DNA of 64,000 bases from JAJZSS01 sp964463505 (GTDB lineage Bacteria; Chloroflexota; Anaerolineae; Anaerolineales; UBA4823), in assembly GCA_964463505.1 (NCBI GenBank), contig CAYXDC010000006.1, positions 20,358 through 84,357 of the forward strand. The letters run 5' to 3'. Both the position numbers and the translations under genes were made by a program. The notes under the pieces were generated by a model, which searched no databases, had not been told where the DNA came from, and was given only the letters and a program-made list of their open reading frames with translations. Below, one piece after another: positions 10,663 through 18,915 of the stretch (positions are counted from its first letter, which is position 1; each line of letters opens with the position of its first letter).

Positions 10663-11418
10663 ATGCCAAAATTAATCTACCTGGGCGTATCCAACGCCAT
10701 CCCAACCGCACAGCACGAGAATACCCACATGGTGTTGGTGGGGGAGTCGCGCGTGGTGCTCATCGATACCGGGCACAATCCACTCATTCGCCTGGGGCAA
10801 GCCGGACTGGAGTATTCCCTGATCACCGATCTGATCCTGACCCATTTTCACCCCGATCACACTTCCGGGGTGGCTTCCTTTCTGATGAGCTCCTGGCTGA
10901 TGGGACGCAAGACCGGGCTGAATGTTTACGGGCTGGAATACACCCTGGAACGCACGCGCAAGCTGATGGAGTTTTATGACTGGGGGAGCTGGCCAAATTT
11001 CTACTCGGTGAATTTTATCCCACAGCCAGCCCAAGAGATGGCGCCTGTGCTGGACTGTGCGGATTTCCGCATATATTCATCTCCCGTGCACCACATGGTG
11101 CCCAATATCGGCCTGCGGGTGGAATTCAAAGCCAGCGGCAAAGTGCTGGCATATTCCTGTGATACCGAGCCATGTGCTGAGGTTGTGCGTCTGGGCTGCC
11201 AGGCAGATATGCTGGTCCATGAAACAGCCGGCCAGGGATTGGGGCATACCTCCGCCCGTCAGGCCGGGGAGATCGCCCATGAAGCCGGCGCACGCCAGCT
11301 ACACCTGATCCATTATCCCACCTGGAACTACGACCCTGCGCCGTTGGTGGCGGAAGCTGCACAGACCTTCTCAGGTCCAGTCGCCCTGGCCGATGATTTT
11401 ATGACTTTGGAATTTTAA
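10663..11418 (+). CDS. Metallo-beta-lactamase-fold hydrolase (RNase Z-like)
   Basis: The 251-residue soluble hydrolase carries the zinc-binding motif HFHPDH at residues 61-66, an N-terminal strand MPKLIYLGVSNAIPT typical of RNase Z-like enzymes, and further metal-ligand candidates in SPVHHM and YSCDTEPC. It is shorter than true tRNase Z (about 300 residues) and no exosite arm is evident. I therefore call it a lactamase-fold hydrolase without a substrate. AAGGGA precedes ATG 10663. It follows the ABC genes by 29 bases and could be in their operon. Its stop codon TAA overlaps the left target duplication of the MITE-like element. Confidence 0.82.
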   Translation: MPKLIYLGVSNAIPTAQHENTHMVLVGESRVVLIDTGHNPLIRLGQAGLEYSLITDLILTHFHPDHTSGVASFLMSSWLMGRKTGLNVYGLEYTLERTRKLMEFYDWGSWPNFYSVNFIPQPAQEMAPVLDCADFRIYSSPVHHMVPNIGLRVEFKASGKVLAYSCDTEPCAEVVRLGCQADMLVHETAGQGLGHTSARQAGEIAHEAGARQLHLIHYPTWNYDPAPLVAEAAQTFSGPVALADDFMTLEF

Positions 11419-11522
11419 TGCGTTAGGACTTACGCACTTGGTTGGAGGATGGGGGTTGTTGGGCGTGCGCAGCACGCGCAACAACCCCCATTTTCCCCGG
11501 AACTGCGTAACTCCTATGCGTT
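11418..11522. mobile_element. 91-bp MITE-like element with 7-bp target duplication
   Basis: The element (11425-11515) has 12-bp terminal inverted repeats with one mismatch (AGGACTTACGCA / TGCGTAACTCCT). Its centre is a second inverted repeat: a 13-bp arm at 11449-11461 pairs with 11479-11491, with an inner GCGTGC/GCACGC. Both ends are flanked by the same heptamer ATGCGTT (11418-11424 and 11516-11522), as expected for a target-site duplication. It has no coding capacity. Termini of this sequence resemble those of known IS/MITE families, from memory only. Confidence 0.7.
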
Positions 11523-11566
11523 TTAAATCGAGTAGGGGGCGGTTAACCGCCCCCTACTCGATTTAA
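11523..11566. terminator. 44-bp perfect palindrome between convergent genes
   Basis: 22-base arms, with no mismatch and no spacer, are centred between 11544 and 11545 (centre GGTTAACC, GC-rich middle, TTAAAT/ATTTAA ends). It lies between the convergent lactamase-fold and HNH genes, so a bidirectional terminator is plausible. The loop-less perfection is unusual. Confidence 0.55.
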
Positions 11567-11575
11567 TGACCCAGT

Positions 11576-12079
11576 TTACCAGCCTTCGATGTACGGCTTC
11601 CACTCCTGATTTTCAGGCAGGTGGCGGGCGAAGAAGTAAATTGCTGAAGCAGGCGGCTCTTTGGCTGGGCGCAGCAGGTTCATCTGCGCCTGCTCGGCAG
11701 TACGCCCGCCCTTGCGGTGGTTGCAGGCCGGGCAAGCTGCCACCAGGTTATCCCAGCCATAATGCCCACCCAGGCGGCGCGGGATGATATGGTCAATCGT
11801 CAGATAGGAGACACGCTGCCCGCAGTACTGGCAGGTATATTCATCCCGGCGCAAGATTTCGCGCTTGGTCAGATGCACCCTGGGGCGCGGGCGGCGTATC
11901 ATATGCTCCAGGCGAATGACAGATGGCCGCGGCAAGTTGAGCGAGACGGTTTTGACGACACCTCGCCCATTGAGCACCAGGCTGGCTTTCCCGGAAAGCA
12001 TCAGGCCCAGGGCCCGCCGGGTGGTACAGACATGGATAGGCTCAAAATTGGCATTCAGGACCAGCACGGGTTCATGCAT
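11576..12079 (-). CDS. HNH endonuclease
   Basis: The 167-residue protein has a complete HNH/zinc-ribbon nuclease core: CQYC (Cys83, Cys86), then DHIIPRRLGG (Asp96-His97), then NLVAACPACNHRKG (Asn111, Cys116, Cys119, Asn120). The N-terminal part MHEPVLVLNANFEPIHV is the conserved leader of the widespread bacterial HNH family whose members are chromosomal housekeeping genes of unclear role, not restriction enzymes. It probably binds DNA through the two Cys pairs around one zinc. The -10 TATAAT at 12111-12106 lies 27 bases upstream. The Shine-Dalgarno is weak. Confidence 0.88.
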   Translation of the reverse strand: MHEPVLVLNANFEPIHVCTTRRALGLMLSGKASLVLNGRGVVKTVSLNLPRPSVIRLEHMIRRPRPRVHLTKREILRRDEYTCQYCGQRVSYLTIDHIIPRRLGGHYGWDNLVAACPACNHRKGGRTAEQAQMNLLRPAKEPPASAIYFFARHLPENQEWKPYIEGW

Positions 12080-12105
12080 CTCAGTGTCCCTGCGGCAATG
12101 TGCGA

Positions 12106-12111
12106 ATTATA
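12106..12111 (-). promoter_or_regulatory. TATAAT -10 box for the HNH gene
   Basis: Perfect TATAAT on the minus strand (12111-12106), about 27 bases from ATG 12079. No clear -35. Confidence 0.45.
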
Positions 12112-12235
12112 GCACGCCCTGCCAGGATGCAAAATCCCTTAATCAGCATCTAATTCACTCGGATTGCGCCTGGAAGAGCTCTCTCATCGCCTCGTCCGGT
12201 ACCTAATTCCTGTAAAGGTTGCGAAGTTCCTCAGG

Positions 12236-12241
12236 TATAAT
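12236..12241 (+). promoter_or_regulatory. TATAAT -10 box six bases before a start codon
   Basis: Perfect TATAAT. The predicted transcription start coincides with ATG 12248, implying a leaderless mRNA. No ribosome site or consensus -35 is seen. Confidence 0.45.
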
Positions 12242-12247
12242 TGCCCT

Positions 12248-12763
12248 ATGCAAGCCAGCGCAACTACCCAGGAATATCGCCCGGTGCTGACTTCCCGGGT
12301 CGGGGAGGGGCTGGCATGGCTGGCGGCGCTTAGCCTGGGCGCAGCCGGGACCGCCATTCCCGCGCGCGTCGGGTTGTTGGGCGCGTTGCCCTTCCTGACC
12401 GGTATCGTCGGCTTGATCGCGGCCGGCATCACCCTGAGCAATTGGATGGACCGCCAGACGGTGCTGCGCCTGGAGGCGCAAGGCGTATTTTTTACCAATG
12501 GCCTGCGCCGGGTGGCGTTGGACTGGGATAAAATTCAGCAGATCAGCGTCTTCACCGGCTCGCTGGGTAAAAAGGTCCAGGTGGTGGGTGGCGTGGAGCA
12601 TTTTGAGTTTCGGTTCTTGAGCGAGGTAGAGTTGTTGGGACGAGCGCAGGGACAATTGGGCTTTCCGGATGGGGCAGCCATTTTAGCTGCTATTTTGCAG
12701 CGTTCAGGCTTGCAGCGCGCCCAATCCGATACGCCCGATACGGTCTATTATGCTCGCCCGTAA
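12248..12763 (+). CDS. PH-domain-like membrane protein
   Basis: The 171-residue protein has two adjacent membrane helices (about residues 20-65, GLAWLAALSLGAAG and LLGALPFLTGIVGLIAAGITL) followed by a soluble beta-rich domain (TVLRLEAQGVFFTNGLRRVALDWDKIQQISVF). This is the pattern of bacterial PH-like/DUF304-type proteins, which hold a PH fold at the cytoplasmic face of the membrane. No function can be given. The frame is open from 12164, but TATAAT at 12236-12241 makes ATG 12248 the first codon an mRNA could use. A strong terminator follows. Confidence 0.7.
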   Translation: MQASATTQEYRPVLTSRVGEGLAWLAALSLGAAGTAIPARVGLLGALPFLTGIVGLIAAGITLSNWMDRQTVLRLEAQGVFFTNGLRRVALDWDKIQQISVFTGSLGKKVQVVGGVEHFEFRFLSEVELLGRAQGQLGFPDGAAILAAILQRSGLQRAQSDTPDTVYYARP

Positions 12764-12787
12764 CCAGGTTCTGCGGTGAGCACAGCG

Positions 12788-12813
12788 CGCCCTCTCCGCA
12801 GAGGGCGTTTTTT
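12788..12813 (+). terminator. Rho-independent terminator
   Basis: CGCCCTCT-ccgc-AGAGGGCG (8-bp perfect stem, 12788-12807) followed by TTTTTT. Confidence 0.9.
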
Positions 12814-12844
12814 ATTGCCCTAATTTTCTTTTGGGAGGCCAGGA

Positions 12845-14080
12845 ATGGACGTACGCCAGATGACAATCGACCAGCAGGTAGCTTACCTGATGCAGGGCAC
12901 TGAGTATGGGGATGAAACCCTCAAACAGGCCATGGCGGACGAGCTGCGGGCGCGCTTGATCGAAGCCCACAACGAAAAACGCCCGCTGCGCATCTATTGC
13001 GGCTTTGATCCGCGCACGAGCGACCTGCACCTCGGTCATACCGTGCCCATGCGCAAACTGCGCCAGTTCCAGGAGCTAGGCCACGAAGTGACCTTTCTGG
13101 TCGGCACCTACACTTCCTTGATCGGCGATCCCTCGGACAAGGATAAACTGCGCCCCCAGCTCAGCTCTGCTGAGGTGGAACACAACGCCCGCACGTACGC
13201 CCAGCAGGCATACAAGGTGCTGGACAAAGATAAAACGCAGGTGCGCTTCAATGCCGAGTGGCTGTCTGAGCTGTCCTTTGCTGAGGTGATCGGTTTAGCC
13301 TCCAATTTCACCCTGCAGCAGTTCCTGACGCGCGAGAATTTCCGCCTGCGCTGGGATAAGGGTGACCCTATTTATCTGCACGAGACGTTCTATGCCATCA
13401 TGCAAGGTTACGATGCCTACGCCCTGAAAGCCGATGTGCAGGTGGGCGGCACAGACCAGTTGTTTAATATCGTCACGGCTGCGCGCAAGTTGATGACTTT
13501 CCTGGGCGCGCGCCCCAATGTGGCAGTGATCCTGGGCATCCTGCCGGGCACGGATGGCGAAGTCAAGATGAGCAAGTCGCTGGGCAACCATATCCCGCTG
13601 CTGGCCGAGCCAGCCGATATGTATGGCAAGGTCATGTCGGTGCCGGATAAGGCCATGGGGCTGTTCTTCCGCCTGGTGACGCGCTGGACGCCGGATGAGA
13701 TTGCCTCCCTGGAGCAGGGCATGACGACAGGGACGCATAACCCCCGCGATGTTAAGATGAAACTGGCCAAAGAAATCGTCGCCATTTACCATTCCCCCGA
13801 GGCGGCTGCGCAGGCTGAAACAGAATTCGTGCGTGTTTTCCAGCAGCACGACCTGCCGGAGGAGATGCCAGAATATGCTCTGCAAGCCGGGCAAACGCTG
13901 CTGGATGTGCTGGTAGATGGTGGGCTGGTCCCCAGCCGGGGCGAGGGCAAGCGCATGTTCCAGCAGCGCGCCGTGCGACTGGATGGAGAGACCCTGCAGG
14001 AGCCTGATGCAGCCTTCCCGCACCCGGGTGTGCTGCAGGTGGGCAAGCGCCGCTATCTGCGCGTGATTTCTGGCGGCTGA
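12845..14080 (+). CDS. tyrS: Tyrosyl-tRNA synthetase
   Basis: This class I synthetase charges tRNA-Tyr with tyrosine. The 411-residue protein shows the nucleotide-binding HLGH at residues 62-65 (HIGH motif), the Tyr-binding YCGFDPRTSD just before it, QVGGTDQLFN, and the second signature KMSKS near 241-245. The C terminus (LLDVLVDGGLVPSRGEGKRMFQQRAVRLDG) is an S4 RNA-binding domain. The sequence and the DPSDKDKLRPQLS segment suggest the TyrZ-type branch. GGGAGG precedes ATG 12845. The upstream terminator isolates it from the PH-like gene; no T-box leader is visible in the 30-base gap. Confidence 0.97.
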   Translation: MDVRQMTIDQQVAYLMQGTEYGDETLKQAMADELRARLIEAHNEKRPLRIYCGFDPRTSDLHLGHTVPMRKLRQFQELGHEVTFLVGTYTSLIGDPSDKDKLRPQLSSAEVEHNARTYAQQAYKVLDKDKTQVRFNAEWLSELSFAEVIGLASNFTLQQFLTRENFRLRWDKGDPIYLHETFYAIMQGYDAYALKADVQVGGTDQLFNIVTAARKLMTFLGARPNVAVILGILPGTDGEVKMSKSLGNHIPLLAEPADMYGKVMSVPDKAMGLFFRLVTRWTPDEIASLEQGMTTGTHNPRDVKMKLAKEIVAIYHSPEAAAQAETEFVRVFQQHDLPEEMPEYALQAGQTLLDVLVDGGLVPSRGEGKRMFQQRAVRLDGETLQEPDAAFPHPGVLQVGKRRYLRVISGG

Positions 14081-14088
14081 TTAAAAGT

Positions 14089-16755
14089 TCAGGGGGCTGG
14101 CGAAAGATCTATATTCAATGCCGCACTCAGCAGGGCGCGCCCGGCTTGCTGCGCAGCGACGGCTGGCGATTCTTCCAGCAGGACGACCACCACGCGCGCC
14201 GCAGAAGCATTCTCCGGCAGCGTTCCGCCTAGATACCAGGCTACCATCCCGGCTTCGCCCAGCGGCGCCAAGCCGCTGGCTTCCCAGACGAGCTGCTCTG
14301 GCAGAGCCAGTAGGCGCGCCGCGCGTTGGGTGCCGCCGGCGGGCAGGGCGTTTGCGGCTGTAGCTGCAGGTGGGAGCAGCACCCAGCCCGCCTGAGGTGT
14401 ATTTACGCCCGTAGCCAGGCTGAGCGCCGGCAGCGAACCTGCATTGGTCAGCGCTGCTGCGGCGCGTGCCAGTTGCAGCGGGCTGATCTGCAGTGTACCG
14501 GTTCCCAGCGCTTCACGATCATCTTCCGGCCAGGCTGCCAGGCTGGTGCTACTGAAAGCCTCCAGACCGATCTCCGGCGGGCTAAAAAATCCCAGGCTGT
14601 TCAATAAATTCAGGCGTTGTGCAGGTTCTAGCGTCTCAACCAGGGCCAGTTGGGCGTCCGGGCACCCTGCAGCCACGCGCGTTCCCCAGGCCGCCTCGCC
14701 TTCGGGTAGTGCTCCCGGTGCCAGGGCGCAGTCCCGGGTTGAACCCACCAGGCTGCGCTCGGGCAGGTCTCCAGCCGCAGCCGCCTGCGCCAGGAAGAAG
14801 GGCGCTAGGCTGGTTCCGGGCAGGTAGCTGCCTTGCACTGCCCGATTGATCAGGGGTTTGGTGGGGTCGCCGATTAAAGTTTCCCATTGCGCTTCGAGCT
14901 GGTTGGAATCAAAAGTCGGGTGCGAAGCCAAGGCCAGGATCTCCCCGCTGAGCGCGTCCAGCAAAACCGCCGCGCCGCGCTGCTCGCCCAGGCTGGCATC
15001 TGCCAGGGTCTGTAAGGCAAGGTCCAGGCTCAGGCGCACATCCAGGCCGGGTGGAGGCTCACCATACACCAGGTGATTCCACCAGATGGTCAGCCCGGGA
15101 TTGCCTTGCAAGCCGCGCAGGTAGGGGTCCAGGCTGGCTTCCAGGCCAGATTGCCCATAAACCGGATTCGTATAGCCGACAACTGCGCTGAGCTGCGGGT
15201 AGCGGGTTACGCGGAGGTAGCTGCCAGACTCGCCCTCAGTTTCATTAATTGGGTTCAGATTGCGGTCGAGCAGCGCGCCGCGCTCGACATTGCGGTCGGA
15301 GATCACCCGGCGGGCGTTATCGGTGCGCCCCAATAAGTCTGGGCCACGCACCACCGCCCACCAGCCCAGTACCAGGGCCGCCCCCGCCAGACCCGCCAGG
15401 ATCAGCGTTCCCAGGTGTAAGTATGGGCGGCTGGCGGATTGCGCCACCAGGCGTACCGTCGGCTGGCTGCTGATCAGGATCAAGAGCAGGACTGCCACCA
15501 GAGAGGTTAGCAGCGACGAGCCGCCGTAAGAGACAAACGGCAGGGTCACCCCGGTCAGGGGCAGCAAACGCAGGTTACCGCCAATGATCAGGACGCTCTG
15601 CCCCCCGATGTAGGCGGTCAGCCCGCCTGCCAGCAAACGCCGGAAGGGGTCGGGAGCATGCAGGGCGATCTGCAGGCCGCGCCCGCTGAGCAGCGCTAAC
15701 AGGGCCAGCAGCCCCAATCCACCTACCAGGCCGGTTTCTTCCACGATGGCGGCGAAGATAAAATCTGAATGCGGCACGGGCACCAGTCCGGGGTTGCCCA
15801 GGCCTGGCCCGCGCCCAAATACGCCCCCATTGGCGATTGCCAGCAGGGATTGGACGATCTGGTAAGAACGCCCGCTGGGGTCCAGCCAGGGGTTGAGCCA
15901 GGCATCCATGCGCAGGCGCACCAAGTCAAACAGCAGCATCCCGGCCACACCTGCCGCGCTGATCACCAGCGCCCCGGTCACCGGTGCAATGCGCCGCCCG
16001 GTGCTGAGATAGATGATGGTTGTATACAGGAACAGGAAGATCGTAGCCGTGCCCAGGTCACGCTGCACCAGTAACAAGCCCAGCGCCAGGCCGGTCATCA
16101 CCAGGGTGGGAGCCAACAGTCCCATCAGGACGCGCCGGTTGGGGTGCTGCCCAGCAGGCAGCGTGGCGCGCGGTTCGCCCAGGTAGGCTGCCAGATAGAT
16201 CACCAGCAGTAATTTGAGCGGCTCGGAAGGCTGCAGATAAATCCCGCAGCAGCCCAGCCACATGCGTGGACCGTACCCCAGTGGGTTGGTGCCCAGCCAC
16301 AGGGTCAGGCCCGTGAGCAGTAAGCCACTCGTGAGCCAGACGTATTTGTAACGCCGCAGGCTGCTCAAGTCGGGTGCCAGGCGGAATAAGCCCACGCCCA
16401 GCATGGCTGCCCCGGCGATAAACCATGCGCTCTGGCGCAGCCCTGCTGCGGGCCACAGGCGGTAAATAGTCAGCAAACCCCAGCCCATCAGTAAACCGGT
16501 AAGCGGCAGCAGGTAGGGGTCGTGACGCTCCAGGCGGCGGTTAAGCCAGTTCTCCAGCAGCCTGATAAATGCCAGCCAGGCAGCCACACCGATCCAATGC
16601 TGCCAGCGCAGGTCCACAGGCCAGCTACGGGCGCGTACGGCTGGCGCCAAGCTGAGCGCTGCCGCATATACCAGCATAAACAGCGTCGCCAGGATCAGCA
16701 GGCGACGCTGCAGTTGTTGATCGGGAGTAGGGATCGGTCGTTCAGCGACACTCAA
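14089..16755 (-). CDS. SEDS glycosyltransferase (RodA/FtsW) fused to a degenerate transpeptidase domain
   Basis: The 888-residue chain joins the two partners of a peptidoglycan synthase. Residues 1 to about 430 are a SEDS polymerase with multiple helices, the conserved NPxxDP segment (Asp292), QSLLAIANGGVFGRGPGLG, HSDFIFAAIVEETG and LPFVSYGGSSLL. After another helix (about 448-470) comes a class B PBP-like region: GALLDRNLNPI, QTLADASLGEQRGAAVLLDALSGEILALASHP and LQISPLQLARAAAALTNAG. The active-site motif should read PGSTFK, but residues 646-651 read PGTSLA, so the catalytic Ser is Thr648 and the Lys is Ala651. The KTG motif is also missing (EASG near 825). The SEDS half looks active; the transpeptidase half does not. 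It is the last gene of an fhaA-fhaB-mtnP run. Confidence 0.88.
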   Translation of the reverse strand: MSVAERPIPTPDQQLQRRLLILATLFMLVYAAALSLAPAVRARSWPVDLRWQHWIGVAAWLAFIRLLENWLNRRLERHDPYLLPLTGLLMGWGLLTIYRLWPAAGLRQSAWFIAGAAMLGVGLFRLAPDLSSLRRYKYVWLTSGLLLTGLTLWLGTNPLGYGPRMWLGCCGIYLQPSEPLKLLLVIYLAAYLGEPRATLPAGQHPNRRVLMGLLAPTLVMTGLALGLLLVQRDLGTATIFLFLYTTIIYLSTGRRIAPVTGALVISAAGVAGMLLFDLVRLRMDAWLNPWLDPSGRSYQIVQSLLAIANGGVFGRGPGLGNPGLVPVPHSDFIFAAIVEETGLVGGLGLLALLALLSGRGLQIALHAPDPFRRLLAGGLTAYIGGQSVLIIGGNLRLLPLTGVTLPFVSYGGSSLLTSLVAVLLLILISSQPTVRLVAQSASRPYLHLGTLILAGLAGAALVLGWWAVVRGPDLLGRTDNARRVISDRNVERGALLDRNLNPINETEGESGSYLRVTRYPQLSAVVGYTNPVYGQSGLEASLDPYLRGLQGNPGLTIWWNHLVYGEPPPGLDVRLSLDLALQTLADASLGEQRGAAVLLDALSGEILALASHPTFDSNQLEAQWETLIGDPTKPLINRAVQGSYLPGTSLAPFFLAQAAAAGDLPERSLVGSTRDCALAPGALPEGEAAWGTRVAAGCPDAQLALVETLEPAQRLNLLNSLGFFSPPEIGLEAFSSTSLAAWPEDDREALGTGTLQISPLQLARAAAALTNAGSLPALSLATGVNTPQAGWVLLPPAATAANALPAGGTQRAARLLALPEQLVWEASGLAPLGEAGMVAWYLGGTLPENASAARVVVVLLEESPAVAAQQAGRALLSAALNIDLSPAP

Positions 16756-16758
16756 GGG

Positions 16759-17628
16759 TTACTGCGCCAGGTATTTCCCCACCAGCAAACTCAGGCGGCT
16801 GCGCATCTCGGGGGGGACTGCCTTGGGGTCGGTGATCAGCGCATTTTCCAGGGCGTTGCCGCATTCACAATCGCGCTGCGTCGCCAGGTCTGAAGCCAGC
16901 GTGAGAATAATTTTCTGCGCCAGTTGCAGGTTGCGGTTCAGGATCTCCACGACTAGATCCACCGAAACCGGCGCTTCTGAGATATGCCAGACATCATAAT
17001 CGGTGACATGCGCCATGGTGGCATAGCAAATCTCGGCCTCGCGCGCCAGGAACGCTTCAGGAGAGGCGGTCATGCCAATGATCGACATCCCCCACGCCCG
17101 GTAAGTATTCGATTCTCCACGCGTCGAGAAGCGCGGCCCTTCAATGGTCACCAGGGACCCGCCTTTGTGCACCTTGGGGGTGCGTATCTTGGAGGCCGAG
17201 AACAACTGGGCGGAGAGGTCCGGGCAGAATGGATCGGCGACGCCGACATGTCCCACCAGTCCTTCGCCAAAGAAGGTGTTCTGCCGCCCGCGCGTCAGGT
17301 CGAAGATCTGGTTGGGGATGACAATATCCCCGGGCGAGTAATCTTCGCGCAGGGAGCCGCAGGCACTGACGCTGACGATGCGTTCCACGCCGAGTGATTT
17401 CAGGGCGTAGATATTGGCGCGGTAAGGCACTTCACCGGGCATCAGGTGGTGTCCCAGTCCATGCCGGGAGAGAAATGCTACCGGAACGCCGGAAAGCTCA
17501 CCCACGGTAATCGGAGAGCTGGGCTTGCCAAAGGGGGTATCGACTTCGAGCTGCTGGATTTTCTCCAGACCGGGCATGCTTTGCAGGCCGGTGCCGCCAA
17601 TGACAGCAAGTTTGGGTTGTGTTTGCAT
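16759..17628 (-). CDS. mtnP: 5'-methylthioadenosine phosphorylase
   Basis: The enzyme phosphorolyses methylthioadenosine to adenine and methylthioribose-1-phosphate in purine and methionine salvage. Motifs of the MtnP/PNP-II family are clear: GGTGLQSM at the N terminus (phosphate site), SRHGLGHHLMPGEVPYRANIYALK, SVSACGSLREDYSPGDIVIPNQIFDLT, TIEGPRFSTRGES, GMTASPEAFLAREAEICYATMAHVTDYDVW. The frame is open seven codons further, but ATG 17628 sits behind GGAGGGC and is preferred, giving 289 residues, the usual size. The next gene starts three bases after its stop. Its place inside a cell-wall cluster looks incidental. Confidence 0.93.
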   Translation of the reverse strand: MQTQPKLAVIGGTGLQSMPGLEKIQQLEVDTPFGKPSSPITVGELSGVPVAFLSRHGLGHHLMPGEVPYRANIYALKSLGVERIVSVSACGSLREDYSPGDIVIPNQIFDLTRGRQNTFFGEGLVGHVGVADPFCPDLSAQLFSASKIRTPKVHKGGSLVTIEGPRFSTRGESNTYRAWGMSIIGMTASPEAFLAREAEICYATMAHVTDYDVWHISEAPVSVDLVVEILNRNLQLAQKIILTLASDLATQRDCECGNALENALITDPKAVPPEMRSRLSLLVGKYLAQ

Positions 17629-17671
17629 GGGTTCGCCCTCCGCGTTCAAAATTAGCCTGAAGATTTCCGGC

Positions 17672-18106
17672 TCAATGAGAATGTTCGATCAGGACGTTTA
17701 GTTCGACCTGCCCACAGCGTAAGTGATCGCCGTGGGTGATCACCACCGGCTCGCCCACAATCTCCTGGTTCAAGAGTGTGCCGTTGCGCGAATGCAAGTC
17801 TTCCAGCCACCACTGCCCGTGATGGAAACTCAGCCGGGCGTGGCGCGCAGAGATGGTGGGGTCGTCCAGGTGCAGGTCGCTGGCGGGATCGCGCCCCACC
17901 AGCACCAGCTGGGTATTGTAATAAGCGGGCTCGACCTGAGCATCGGCTGGCAGCAGCGCCAGGCGCGGGAATTGCGGTGCAGCCATATGCCGGCTGGCGG
18001 AGCGCAGGCTTTGCCAGGTCAGGTACAATGCCAGACCCAGAAAACCATACAGTGCCAGGGCTAAGATGGCGCGCAAGGCCAACAATAGCGGAGCGCTGAA
18101 GCTCAT
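17672..18106 (-). CDS. Membrane-anchored FHA-domain protein (FhaB-like)
   Basis: The 144-residue protein has one N-terminal membrane helix (about residues 8-30) and a cytoplasmic FHA domain: LVLVGRDPASDLHLDDPTISARHARLSFHHGQWWLEDLHSRNGTLLN carries the conserved GR, S-x-x-H and N-G residues that bind phosphothreonine. Its ATG overlaps the stop of the upstream FHA gene (ATGA). The same arrangement, fhaA-fhaB-...-rodA-pbpA, is known from actinobacteria, where FhaB recruits phosphorylated cell-wall proteins. Neither a Ser/Thr kinase nor a phosphatase gene is present nearby here. Confidence 0.85.
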   Translation of the reverse strand: MSFSAPLLLALRAILALALYGFLGLALYLTWQSLRSASRHMAAPQFPRLALLPADAQVEPAYYNTQLVLVGRDPASDLHLDDPTISARHARLSFHHGQWWLEDLHSRNGTLLNQEIVGEPVVITHGDHLRCGQVELNVLIEHSH

Positions 18107-18903
18107 CGGATCACCTCGGGGCCAGGTGAGAGCCGCCCGATATCCTGAGTCTCACTGGAGGGGTCTTGCCCGTACACCAGGGGCACGCCTGCCAGGGTGA
18201 TTACGTCGCCAGGCGCCAGCAAGGCCTGCCGCACCCGCTCGCCGTTGACATAGGTGCCGCCGGTCGAATCCAGGTCAAAGATCAGGTAACGCCCGCGCAC
18301 AGCTCGTAATTGGGCATGCACGCGCGAGACGCGCGCATCATTTACCACCAGGTGGTTATCAGAACGCCGCCCAATATTGATCACACTGCGCCGCAGGGAG
18401 AAAGCTTGCACGCCATCCACGATCAAAAAGGCATCCGGGGGGAATTCCCCGTTCTGCAGCCATTCATCCTGACTCAGGTCGCTGGTCTGGGCCAAGCCCG
18501 CCAGGCTGTTTTGAGAATGAATACTGACCTCGCTGCCATTCAAGGACGCTTCTACGTAAACACGCAAGACTGGAGGGCTGGAGAATGTAACTCCCGCCTG
18601 GGCCGCGGCTTCCTCTAGCGCCTGGCTGAGCTGGTCAAACAGGCCTGGATTGGCTTCCAGGAGCGCCATACGTTGTGGTGAGACAAACAAGGTATATAAA
18701 TTAGGCGCAACCAGCTTACCATTGGCTTCCTGGTGTAGTCCGGTTTGCACTTCACGCGCCAGGCGTTGGGCCAGGTCTTCTTCCGGCGAGCCGCGCCCGA
18801 ATAAGCGTGCCGCGCTGCCTTCGATAAGGTTTTGCAGGCGGGCTTCAATCTTTGCCAGGGGGTTGCGTGAGTTGGAGCGAGATGGTTTCATGGGCTCATT
18901 CAC
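18103..18903 (-). CDS. fhaA: FhaA-like protein: DUF3662 plus FHA domain
   Basis: Residues about 15-135 match the DUF3662/FhaA_N domain (NPLAKIEARLQNLIEGSAARLFG... EVQTGLHQEANGKLVAPNLYTLFVSP). Residues about 180-250 form an FHA domain (INIGRRSDNHLVVNDARVSRVHAQLR...DLDSTGGTYVNGERV). FhaA binds phosphothreonine on cell-wall factors such as MviN in actinobacteria. The start is ambiguous. GTG 18903 lies six bases after a TATAAT box and would be leaderless; ATG 18891 is four codons on and has no Shine-Dalgarno. The gene overlaps fhaB and heads the minus-strand cell-wall cluster. Confidence 0.85.
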   Translation of the reverse strand: MNEPMKPSRSNSRNPLAKIEARLQNLIEGSAARLFGRGSPEEDLAQRLAREVQTGLHQEANGKLVAPNLYTLFVSPQRMALLEANPGLFDQLSQALEEAAAQAGVTFSSPPVLRVYVEASLNGSEVSIHSQNSLAGLAQTSDLSQDEWLQNGEFPPDAFLIVDGVQAFSLRRSVINIGRRSDNHLVVNDARVSRVHAQLRAVRGRYLIFDLDSTGGTYVNGERVRQALLAPGDVITLAGVPLVYGQDPSSETQDIGRLSPGPEVIR

Positions 18904-18909
18904 CCGGTT

Positions 18910-18915
18910 ATTATA
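18910..18915 (-). promoter_or_regulatory. TATAAT -10 box of the fhaA cluster
   Basis: Perfect TATAAT on the minus strand (18915-18910), six bases before GTG 18903. No good -35 at the expected distance. Confidence 0.45.
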
